Positions 45,416 through 52,248 of a stretch of DNA of 64,000 bases are shown here, piece after piece. The DNA lies in the NCBI RefSeq assembly GCF_039541795.1, contig NZ_BAABGX010000001.1, positions 248,001-312,000 of the forward strand, in the 5' to 3' direction. The number at the start of each line of letters is the position of its first letter. Position 1 is the stretch's first letter. The notes under the pieces were generated by a model. It made no database searches. It saw only the letters and a program-made list of their open reading frames with translations, and had not been told where the DNA came from. Source of the DNA: Nibribacter koreensis. Lineage in GTDB: Bacteria > Bacteroidota > Bacteroidia > Cytophagales > Hymenobacteraceae. Made by a program: the position numbers and the translations under genes.

Positions 45416-45838
45416 ATGACACAGGAGTACAGAAACGCATTCGGGAATGTCTATCTCTCAGTGACGGTGGACAGTGAGAATAAATGGGTGCATACGAACT
45501 GGATGGGGTATCTGACGGAGGAAAGCGTGAAGGCAGGTGCCTTGGCTTATACGGACGCTCTCAGAAAGGCGGGACTTTCCTGCGTTCTGAACGACACCAC
45601 CCAGGTGATTGGGAGCTGGGACCACTCGATAGATTGGGTTGTGAACGAATGGGCTCCCATGGCGGCGAAAGCCGGACTGAAGCACTTTGCCATGATCACC
45701 GCCCCCCAGACCTTCGCAGAATCCTCGGCCTCTGCCTTTTATTCCAACTTAAAATCCTTCGAGGCGAAGGTATTCGACAACATAAGCGTAGCCCGACAAT
45801 GGCTAAGACAGTATTCACTCCAAGAAATTAGCATATGA
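45416..45838 (+). CDS. STAS/SpoIIAA-like small protein, plus-strand family member B
   Basis: 140 residues. Family pattern: FGNVYLSVTVDSENKWVHTN, then WMGYLTEESVKAGALAY, CVLNDTTQVIGSWDHSIDWV, NEWAPMAAKAGLKHFAMI and a C-terminal FDNISVARQWLRQ. The central NDT-QVIGSWD motif is close to member C. The TGA at 45836-45838 overlaps the ATG of member C (ATGA), so B and C are coupled and perhaps act as a pair. Fold assignment is tentative. Confidence 0.75.
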   Translation: MTQEYRNAFGNVYLSVTVDSENKWVHTNWMGYLTEESVKAGALAYTDALRKAGLSCVLNDTTQVIGSWDHSIDWVVNEWAPMAAKAGLKHFAMITAPQTFAESSASAFYSNLKSFEAKVFDNISVARQWLRQYSLQEISI

Positions 45839-46278
45839 GTCCCACAGGAATGATGAATGCAGAAAAGGTGGAGTTGAAAAGGGTGTTTGGTGACGTATAC
45901 TGCCGTATTTCCAGAAAAAGCGATAACTCAATCGTACATGCCCAGTGGTTTGGTGCTCAGTCAGAGGAGACTGTGAAAGGCGGGGGGCTTAAAATGCTTG
46001 AGCTGATGCGGGAAAGGCCCTATGCCAAATTGCTTAACTGCAACAAGGAGGTGATAGGCTCCTGGGACACGGCCCTGGAATGGGTGGAGACCGAGTGGGC
46101 ACCTGAGATGAGGAAAGCCGGTTTACGCTACCTCGCCTATGTGGTTCCTACCAGCGTCTTTGCCACCATGACGGTTGAAATGGCCATACAGCGTCTGGGA
46201 GATGACTTTGAGATCAGGACCTTTGACGATGAGCAGAACGCAGAGTCATGGCTTATATCTCTAGGCCGTATTGATTAA
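45835..46278 (+). CDS. STAS/SpoIIAA-like small protein, plus-strand family member C
   Basis: 147 residues. Motifs match member A and B: FGDVYCRISRKSDNSIVHAQ, FGAQSEETVKGGGLKML, RERPYAKLLNCNKEVIGSWD, ETEWAPEMRKAGLRYLAYV and a C-terminal FDDEQNAESWL. RERP is shared with member A and the VIGSWD with member B. It is translationally coupled to B through an ATGA overlap. It may form a heterodimer with B; this is inference. Confidence 0.75.
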   Translation: MSPTGMMNAEKVELKRVFGDVYCRISRKSDNSIVHAQWFGAQSEETVKGGGLKMLELMRERPYAKLLNCNKEVIGSWDTALEWVETEWAPEMRKAGLRYLAYVVPTSVFATMTVEMAIQRLGDDFEIRTFDDEQNAESWLISLGRID

Positions 46279-46365
46279 TACCCTCCAATCTTTTTAGAGA
46301 GTAGACAATAAAGGTATAAAGATTCCTGTTATGAGTTCTGCTATTATAAAGGCACGTTTCTAAAA

Positions 46366-46788
46366 TTAAATGGGTGTGTCTTTCTCTTCTAGCCATAGGA
46401 TAGCATCTTGTTTTCTGGAGAAAGTCCTGATTTGATAGGAAAGGTGGCCTGACCGCCTTATCTGCTCAATGTTGGCCTGTGCCTGCAGTTCGCGGGCCTG
46501 ATCCATAGGCTGTATGCGAGCCAGTCTCTCAAGCCTTGTCCTTGCCAGTTCAGCTCCCAATGAAAAAGAAAGCTCCCTGTTTTGCTGCTCGCCAACTGTT
46601 ATCCTAGAGAGGCTTGCATCTAATAACAGGCGCTTTATGTCATAGTTTTAGATGGCCCCAACCATCACTGTGAAGCTCTCCCGAATCATGTGTAGGGAGG
46701 CGGGGTCTAGGTCTGGGTACTCCACTGTAAGAATGTCCGTGGACGGGCTGTAGCCCATTCGGATGGGGCTGTTAGGGAGTAGGTTCAT
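46366..46788 (-). pseudogene. STAS-like gene with one in-frame stop, minus-strand family
   Basis: From the ATG at 46786-46788 the frame runs to the TAA at 46366 with a single interruption: TAA at codon 47 (46648-46650). Before it stands MGYSPSTDILTVEYPDLDP, after it NYDIKRLLLDASLSRITVGE and RTFSRKQDAILWLEE. The intact paralogue at 47483 has LSYDIKKILLDSS at this place. There is no other frameshift, so the loss is recent or a sequencing error. Confidence 0.85.
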
Positions 46789-46834
46789 GCTCAGAGTTAG
46801 GTTGCTTAAGATGCTTTTTATGCTATCTTAAACT

Positions 46835-47428
46835 TTACTTTGAAGAGCCTTCCCGTCTTTTAAAATCTACGAAAATCTGAACCCGCTCGTCTTCTGGGTC
46901 TGACATGCGGTTCACCGTCACCTGGTCCCCCTCGCCATAGTAATTAGCGATGCCTCTTATGATTCCCACGGCCACGCCCGCCATGCGGCGCTTGGAGTAG
47001 TAGTCGACGATGAGCCTGTCTCTGCCTGACTTGGTCACGAGCAGCATGGGCGGGGTGGTCCTTGGGTCCTCGCGCCGCACCGCCCCGTGCATGGCCTCCT
47101 CCGTATTGAGGAGCATGTCATAGGTGTGCCACTCGGGGGAGATGTACTTCTTGTAGACCATCAGCAGGTCCGGCACTATGAACTCGCCGTACTGTTCCAT
47201 CAGGTCGTATACCGGGGTGCCAGAAAGCTCAGAAGCCCGCGCCACGATGGCGAAAAGGTCGTCGGTGGGGTACATGTCATGCATCTGATAGGAGGCGTTC
47301 TCCACCCCGGCGCTCTCCACAAGCCCCAGCCAGGTGCTGTGGTCGTGCGTGTACTCCACAAAACGCTTCAAGAGGACGAAGATGCTGCCGTGCATCATGT
47401 CCTGGTTCCCAATTCTTTCTGTATCCAT
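46835..47428 (-). CDS. Stand-alone H-NOX (heme NO-binding) protein
   Basis: 197 residues from the ATG at 47426-47428; two further ATG codons at residues 11-12 match the usual family start (MHGSIFVLLKRFVE). Family segments include MYPTDDLFAIVARASELSG, VYDLMEQYGEFIVPDLL, the probable heme-ligand His114 in EEAMHGAVR, and the heme-propionate motif YxSxR (Tyr143, Ser145, Arg147). No output domain is fused, so it should signal through a partner, as stand-alone H-NOX proteins do with kinases or cyclases. It sits between STAS-like genes on the same strand, which are candidate partners. NO or oxygen is the expected ligand. Confidence 0.88.
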   Translation of the reverse strand: MDTERIGNQDMMHGSIFVLLKRFVEYTHDHSTWLGLVESAGVENASYQMHDMYPTDDLFAIVARASELSGTPVYDLMEQYGEFIVPDLLMVYKKYISPEWHTYDMLLNTEEAMHGAVRREDPRTTPPMLLVTKSGRDRLIVDYYSKRRMAGVAVGIIRGIANYYGEGDQVTVNRMSDPEDERVQIFVDFKRREGSSK

Positions 47429-47482
47429 GTATTCTTATAGTGCTGCCCAGGGGCGAACGCAGATTCTTTAATTAGAAGTTTC

Positions 47483-47896
47483 TTAGTGCTTAGCTACTAG
47501 CCAGCTATGCGCCTCTACTCGGTCCATGAAATTCTGAAACTCTACGGGCAGGGTTTGGGTCCTTGTCACCTCCTGCGCCACCTCAGAGGCTCTTTTCTCC
47601 TGCGCGGCTATGGGGCTGCCCACGCGCGCCAGGTATTTGAGGCGCGTCTTCATCAGGTCTCCTGAGAACTTCATAATGACCACCCTGTACTCGGCGTCAT
47701 CCACCTCGACGATGGACTTGCTGGAGTCCAGAAGTATCTTCTTGATGTCGTAACTGAGGACTGCCTCCACCACCATGGCCAGGGAGCGCTCTACCTCTGA
47801 AACCGTGAACTTTCTGATGTCTGGAAGGGATACTGAAAGTATATCAGTCGCTGGATCGTATTCCAGCGTTATCAAACCATTCTGGCTGATTATCAT
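47483..47896 (-). CDS. STAS/SpoIIAA-like small protein, intact minus-strand family member
   Basis: 137 residues: GLITLEYDPATDILSVSLPD, SEVERSLAMVVEAVLSYDIK, KILLDSSKSIVEVDD, FSGDLMKTRLKYLARVGSP and a C-terminal MDRVEAHSWLVAKH. The strand, helix, LLDSS turn and helix order fits a STAS-like fold. It lies 54 bp upstream of the H-NOX gene on the same strand and is probably cotranscribed. Two decayed relatives are at 41887-42294 and 46366-46788. Fold assignment is tentative. Confidence 0.72.
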   Translation of the reverse strand: MIISQNGLITLEYDPATDILSVSLPDIRKFTVSEVERSLAMVVEAVLSYDIKKILLDSSKSIVEVDDAEYRVVIMKFSGDLMKTRLKYLARVGSPIAAQEKRASEVAQEVTRTQTLPVEFQNFMDRVEAHSWLVAKH

Positions 47897-48059
47897 ACTT
47901 TTTTAATTATAATATTGAAGCTATTGCTACCAACCTTGGCGGCCAGTTTTCCTACTTAACAAGTGATTACGGCTACGTAACCGCTGGGTTAAATCGATTA
48001 ACGACGGGGAATAACCATGGGTGCAATTTGACACTGACCACTCCCAAATGTGATTTTCG

Positions 48060-48569
48060 TTAAGCTACGCCTTTCTCGATGTCGGCCATGATGATAGAGG
48101 CTAGGTGCTCCAGCACCCTCTTCTCCGACTCTGGGAACTCACGCTTCTCCTTGTCCACGATGCAGAGGGCGCCTATGTTGTGGCCGTCGGACGTCCGAAG
48201 CGGCGCGGCGGCGTAGAAGCGAAGCCCGAAGTCGCCCGTTACCATAGGGTTTGCCAGAAGACAAGGCTCCTGCAAGGCGTTCTCGAAGACGGTGACGTCG
48301 TTGTTAAGGACGGCAAGGGAGCAGAGGCTCGTGCCCCTCGGCACTGGAGTAGGGTTATCCAGCCCAGCGCTGCCTTTCGTGAAGACCTGCTCGCTGTCCA
48401 CGAAGTTCACCAGCGCGATGGGGGCGTTGAACATGCGCGCGGCCATCTCGGCTACGTGCTGGAACGGTCCGTGGGCCTTCGGTTGATCCAGAATGTTAAG
48501 GCTATGTAGCTTGACCAGTCTCTGTTCCTCGTTCTCGGGTATGATCGGCAAGCCGAAAGTGTTTTCCAT
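48060..48569 (-). CDS. GAF-domain protein
   Basis: 169 residues forming one GAF domain: EEQRLVKLHSLNILDQPKA, FNAPIALVNFVDSEQVFTKG, TSLCSLAVLN, FYAAAPLRTSDGHNIGALCI and FPESEKRVLEHLASII. Cys in TSLCSLAVL and Cys in GALCIVD are typical of this sub-group. No output domain is present. It belongs to the same leftward group as H-NOX and the STAS-like gene, 163 bp upstream of the latter. It may sense redox or a small ligand. Confidence 0.93.
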   Translation of the reverse strand: MENTFGLPIIPENEEQRLVKLHSLNILDQPKAHGPFQHVAEMAARMFNAPIALVNFVDSEQVFTKGSAGLDNPTPVPRGTSLCSLAVLNNDVTVFENALQEPCLLANPMVTGDFGLRFYAAAPLRTSDGHNIGALCIVDKEKREFPESEKRVLEHLASIIMADIEKGVA

Positions 48570-48857
48570 TTTATTTAATATAATCGCGGTCAGTTGGCCT
48601 GCTTAGTACAACCTCTGTTTAATAAGTAAGGTTGCCTAGCCTGAAAGATACTGTTTTTTTTAACCAGACTAATTAAGAGATGATATTAACCCAAGCTTTA
48701 GCACTCCACAACAGCGATAAGTCCTAACTATGGCATGACGCACAAGGCTACTAGCAGACAGCAAGGTGGCTTCTCTCATAACCTAAGGCGTCAAAAATTA
48801 GTAAAACCCTCACTTTTACTCGTTAAATTTCCCAACCCATAAATAAAACCTGCGCAT

Positions 48858-49031
48858 ATGGACTTCCCCTCCCTTTTCAATGACGTCCCCGAGAATCTGG
48901 TGGTCTCGCCGGATTTTACGGTTCTTGCCGCCACGGACGACTATCTCAGAGTGACTGTGCGCAACCGATAGGAGAAAGTCGGTCTGCATTTTCTGAAGGA
49001 GGCTTTCCCTGAGAAGGACATTACTTATGTT
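48858..49031 (+). pseudogene. N-terminal fragment of a PAS sensor gene
   Basis: ATG at 48858 opens MDFPSLFNDVPENLVVSPDF and continues to TDDYLRVTVRNR before a TAG at 48969-48971. The frame then goes on as EKVGLHFLKEAFPEKD. This is the usual start of Bacteroidota PAS-domain histidine kinases, with TAG in place of a Glu codon. Similarity ends near 49031 and the rest of the gene is gone. Confidence 0.65.
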
Positions 49032-49148
49032 TTGTACCTTTGTTTCATTGGGGTAGCATCATTTTATCTGAAAATTAGATATCCCATCTGCAAAATTTTA
49101 GAAAGGTCTCTTTAATATTCTTTATTAGAAAACATAAACTGCTTGAAA

Positions 49149-49529
49149 ATGCGTCTGAGGAAGGTTCTTTTTGTGGATGATAATGAAACCTCCCGATTTT
49201 TAGTAAGGAGGTTAATTGCCCGGGAGAATTTCGCCGAGCAGACGGTTTGCGCAAAGAACGGGGAGGAGGGGCTCTCATTTGTAATGAGTGAGCAGTTTGA
49301 CCTCGTTCTACTTGATCTCAACATGCCGGTGATGAATGGCTTCGAGTTACTGGATGCCTTGGCAGGGGAGTTTGAAGGTGAGCTGACAGTCATTCCGCCG
49401 ATATTCATTCTCTCCAGCTCGTCCAACTCCCGGGATATGGAGACTGTTCGAAGGTACCATTTCGTTAAGGGTTATCTCTCAAAACCACTAGAGAAGGGAC
49501 ATCTTGACCAGATAAGATCACTGATTTGA
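49149..49529 (+). CDS. Single-domain response regulator receiver
   Basis: 126 residues from the ATG at 49149 (a TTG at 49143 is less likely). Receiver residues are all present: acidic pair Asp10/Asp11, phosphoacceptor Asp56 in LVLLDLNMPVMNGF, Ser89-90 in FILSSSS and Lys112 in YLSKPLEKG. No output domain, so it works through protein contacts like CheY. It lies in the sensory cluster, but its cognate kinase is not in the window. Confidence 0.93.
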   Translation: MRLRKVLFVDDNETSRFLVRRLIARENFAEQTVCAKNGEEGLSFVMSEQFDLVLLDLNMPVMNGFELLDALAGEFEGELTVIPPIFILSSSSNSRDMETVRRYHFVKGYLSKPLEKGHLDQIRSLI

Positions 49530-49626
49530 TGTTGTTGAAGTGATTTTGCCAGTTGGGACGTAGAAGTCTTAGGAGTTAAGTAGATATTTGCCAAAGTCAT
49601 CAAGTTTAAATATAAGAACTGCACAA

Positions 49627-50043
49627 ATGATTTTTTACGAGTCCGAGCATGCCACCATGAGTTACTTCGAGCGGGAGAAGCTGGTTTTCACCGTTTACCA
49701 CGGCTTCACGCCCAGCGATGAGCTGCGGAGGATACTGGACGCCTCCCTAGAGCTAGTGGCGACCAAGGACGTGGAGCTGGGGTTGGGAGACAACCGCAAC
49801 ATGAAGGTGATTAGACCTGCTGACCAGGAATACATCAACACGGTCTGGTTCCCCGAGTTCCTGAGGCTGTCCAAAATCCGGAAGTCCGCTACCATAGAGT
49901 CCACGGATGTGTTCAACCAGATGGCCACCAAGAACATATTGAAGGTCATCGGCGACCGCATCCCCTTCGAGTTCCAGTACTTCGACTCCCTGGAGGACGC
50001 GTGCGCTTGGCTGGGAATTGACCCTGAAATTCTTTCTGCATAG
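49627..50043 (+). CDS. STAS/SpoIIAA-like small protein, plus-strand family member D
   Basis: 138 residues from the ATG at 49627; a TTG at 49588 would add 13. Pattern: ATMSYFEREKLVFTVYHG, SDELRRILDASLELVATK, GLGDNRNMKVIRPADQEYI, then WFPEFLRLSKIRKSATIES and FDSLEDACAWLGI at the end. The layout matches members A to C, although sequence identity is low. It is 2 bp before the second CZB-like gene, so the two are coupled. Confidence 0.7.
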   Translation: MIFYESEHATMSYFEREKLVFTVYHGFTPSDELRRILDASLELVATKDVELGLGDNRNMKVIRPADQEYINTVWFPEFLRLSKIRKSATIESTDVFNQMATKNILKVIGDRIPFEFQYFDSLEDACAWLGIDPEILSA

Positions 50044-50045
50044 CC

Positions 50046-50393
50046 ATGGTAATAGATTTTAACCAGGCGCGTTCCAAGCACACCTTCTTCAGGACTAGGG
50101 TGAGGGGCTTCCTCTTGGGGAGCGAGGCAGACCCTGACACCTTCAAGGCCTACCTGCGGGAACTCGGCGCATGGGTAGAGGCCCTGGCCACCCGGTACCA
50201 TCTTGAAGAGGATGAGGTATTAGAGGCGAACTACCTGCACAGCGAAATGACGGCCAAGACCGAGGCCTTGATTAAATGCTGGGACGCTGGGCGGGAGACC
50301 GAGGCTAGGGAGAGGTTCCAGGAAATGGAGACCACTGGGAAGGAGTTCTTGACTATTCTTTCCCGACTGGAGCAGAAAACCAAGAAGATATAA
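50046..50393 (+). CDS. CZB-like helical protein, second copy
   Basis: 115 residues. DFNQARSKHTFFRTRV keeps the first CZB-type His (His12), but the Cys position reads RELGAW (Arg38) and the later ExxHxxFH motif is altered to EANYLHSEM, so the zinc site is degenerate. The order of helices matches the protein at 44866. The ATG is 2 bp after the stop of STAS-like member D. In both places a CZB-like gene stands next to a STAS-like gene, which suggests a functional pair. Confidence 0.72.
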   Translation: MVIDFNQARSKHTFFRTRVRGFLLGSEADPDTFKAYLRELGAWVEALATRYHLEEDEVLEANYLHSEMTAKTEALIKCWDAGRETEARERFQEMETTGKEFLTILSRLEQKTKKI

Positions 50394-50489
50394 TTGACCA
50401 AGAGACATACTTCTTGTGGATAATGTCAAAACCAGCTTTCATGAAACCTAACCATACATAAAGCGTAGAATTAAATACCTATTACTCTT

Positions 50490-50523
50490 AAAGAAGCGAC
50501 GTCTCTTTGGACGCCGCTTCTTT
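50490..50523 (+). terminator. Terminator of the sensory cluster
   Basis: AAAGAAGCGACGTC-TCTTT-GGACGCCGCTTCTTT with one A-C mismatch, about 97 bp after the last STAS/CZB gene. Confidence 0.75.
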
Positions 50524-50645
50524 CTTTTTAGAGGTTAAAGATTAGAAGTGTCCAAGTTTATTAACTAAGGGAAGGGGGGATATTGCAGAAGTGCTGTAAT
50601 CTTCTTAAATAAGATCAAGTCGTTTGATGATCTGGGTAAAATATT

Positions 50646-50673
50646 GTCTCATGAAATGGCCGTTTTACGAGAC
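50646..50673. repeat. Second palindromic repeat family, copy 3
   Basis: GTCTCATGAAATGG and CCGTTTTACGAGAC form an imperfect palindrome with GTCTC/GAGAC ends. Related copies are at 23905 and, inverted, 39516. Confidence 0.6.
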
Positions 50674-50679
50674 AGAATT

Positions 50680-50886
50680 GGGCCATGTAGTATTAAGCCG
50701 TGATCAGTGAAGTTGAATCCCATTCACTCATCTTAACAAACTAAACCTGTACTATGACTCTGAGATGAGTTGTTAAAATTTTAGAGGATTAATTGTAAGC
50801 TTAGAAAGTTGTACGTATATCTATCCGCAAATGAAAGGAAAAGGCCTGTAAGAGTTTGTCTTACAGGCCTTTAGTAATTTTAATCG
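50680..50886. repeat. tRNA-Glu-linked direct repeat, right copy
   Basis: Counterpart of 39550-39768, in the same orientation, with long shared blocks such as GTAAGCTTAGAAAGTTGTAC. It ends at the 3' end of the intact tRNA-Glu gene at 50887. Confidence 0.75.
50840..50872 (-). terminator. Terminator of tRNA-Glu copy 2
   Basis: AAAGGCCTGTAA-GAGTTTGTC-TTACAGGCCTTT, a perfect 12-bp stem 15 bp downstream of the tRNA on the minus strand; it differs from the terminator of copy 1. Confidence 0.85.
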
Positions 50887-50958
50887 TAGTCCGTAGGGGA
50901 ATCGAACCCCTGTTACCAGAATGAAAATCTGGTGTCCTAACCCCTAGACGAACGGACC
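50887..50958 (-). tRNA. tRNA-Glu (TTC), copy 2
   Basis: Identical to 24319-24390 in all 72 positions, with the same anticodon TTC. The 53 bp upstream (50959-51011), including the promoter, are also identical to copy 1, while the downstream side differs completely. Confidence 0.97.
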
Positions 50959-50978
50959 ATCTGTCGGTTTTGATGGTG

Positions 50979-51010
50979 CAAATATAGCGGGGTGATTTTG
51001 ATTTGCAAAA
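50979..51010 (-). promoter_or_regulatory. Bacteroidota-type promoter of tRNA-Glu copy 2
   Basis: Same TTTTGC, 18-bp spacer and TATATTTG as at copy 1. Confidence 0.85.
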
Positions 51011-51072
51011 GGTGGGCACAAAAAAAAGTGCCTAAAATGGTAAGCTGCTCAAAATGAGCCCCAAAATTTTAG

Positions 51073-51103
51073 TTTGTTTTGCTATCCAAGAGGCGTAACT
51101 TCG
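51073..51103 (+). promoter_or_regulatory. Probable promoter of gap
   Basis: TTTG at 51073-51076 and TAACTTCG at 51096-51103 (one mismatch to TAnnTTTG) with a 19-bp spacer, about 40 bp before the ATG. This fits the -33/-7 pattern. Confidence 0.6.
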
Positions 51104-51143
51104 CCGGTAGTTAGTACAACCCATAACCAAACCTTATTTATCC

Positions 51144-52139
51144 ATGTCTAAGAAAATAAGAGTAGCCATCAACGGCTTCGGTCGCATAGGCCGTCTTACC
51201 TTTAGAGCCCTGTTGGAGCGCGAGAACGTAGAGGTAGTTGGCATCAACGACCTAACCGACAACGCCACGCTAGCGCACCTATTAAAATATGACTCGGTAC
51301 ACGGTCGTTTCAACGGCACCGTCACTGCAGATGAATCTAGCATCACCGTAAACGGCAACCGCATTGAAGTATACGCAGAGCGCGAGCCTAAGAACTTGCC
51401 TTGGGGTAAACTGAACGTAGACGTGGTATTGGAGTCTACTGGTCGTTTCGTAGATGAAAAAGGAGCAGGCGGACACTTAGAAGCCGGCGCCAAGAAAGTA
51501 GTAATCTCTGCCCCAGCCAAAGGAAACATCCCAACGGTAGTATTAGGCGTGAACGAAGACACTTTGACTGGTTCTGAGACCATCATGTCTAACGCTTCTT
51601 GTACTACCAACTGCCTTGCCCCAATGGCGAAGGTGTTGGACGATGCCTTCGGCATTGAGAAGGGGTACATCACCACGGTACACGCGTACACTGCAGACCA
51701 GAATTTACAGGATGCACCTCACTCTGACTTGCGCAGAGCTCGTGCCGCTGCGTATTCTATCATCCCAACCTCAACTGGTGCCGCCAAAGCCGTAGGTTTG
51801 GTATTGCCTCACTTGAACGGTAAGTTGGATGGTGTTGCCATGCGCGTTCCTATTCCGGATGGCTCTTTGACGGATTTAACCGTTGTCTTGAAGCGCGAAG
51901 TAACCGTAGCCGAAATCAACGCCGCCATGAAAGCTGCCGCAGATGGAAAAATGAAAGGCATCTTGGAGTACACTGAGGACCCAATCGTTTCTATTGACAT
52001 CGTGGGCAACCCGCACTCTTGTATTTTTGACGCTGACCTAACTTCTGCCAACGGTACCTTGGTGAAAGTGGTAGGCTGGTATGACAACGAGTCTGGCTAC
52101 TCTAACCGTGCCGCAGATTTAATCGCGCGCATCGGATAG
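51144..52139 (+). CDS. gap: Type I glyceraldehyde-3-phosphate dehydrogenase
   Basis: 331 residues. NAD-binding start INGFGRIGRLTFRALLE and catalytic Cys153 in SNASCTTNC are present, with the His partner further on in the TTVHAYTADQ segment. It converts glyceraldehyde 3-phosphate to 1,3-bisphosphoglycerate in glycolysis and gluconeogenesis. Codon use is strongly biased toward C- and T-ending preferred codons, as in highly expressed genes. It has its own promoter-like boxes and terminator, so it is monocistronic. Confidence 0.98.
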   Translation: MSKKIRVAINGFGRIGRLTFRALLERENVEVVGINDLTDNATLAHLLKYDSVHGRFNGTVTADESSITVNGNRIEVYAEREPKNLPWGKLNVDVVLESTGRFVDEKGAGGHLEAGAKKVVISAPAKGNIPTVVLGVNEDTLTGSETIMSNASCTTNCLAPMAKVLDDAFGIEKGYITTVHAYTADQNLQDAPHSDLRRARAAAYSIIPTSTGAAKAVGLVLPHLNGKLDGVAMRVPIPDGSLTDLTVVLKREVTVAEINAAMKAAADGKMKGILEYTEDPIVSIDIVGNPHSCIFDADLTSANGTLVKVVGWYDNESGYSNRAADLIARIG

Positions 52140-52168
52140 TTAGCGTAAAAGCTTTTACACCTTTTAAG

Positions 52169-52203
52169 AAGTGGTGTTGCTCTACAGCGGCACCACTTTT
52201 TTT
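52169..52203 (+). terminator. Terminator of gap
   Basis: AAGTGGTGTTGCT-CTAC-AGCGGCACCACTT with two G-T pairs, followed by T runs, 30 bp after the stop. Confidence 0.85.
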
Positions 52204-52208
52204 GTCTA

Positions 52209-52236
52209 TTTTTACCAAAACAGGCCAAAAACGACG
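52209..52236. repeat. Dispersed palindrome, copy 3 (right arm)
   Basis: TTTTTACC-AAAACAGGCCAAAAACG; the right arm is perfect, the left arm is largely lost to the gap terminator. It lies 12 bp before the lipid kinase ATG. Confidence 0.75.
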
Positions 52237-52248
52237 TACAACCAGCGC

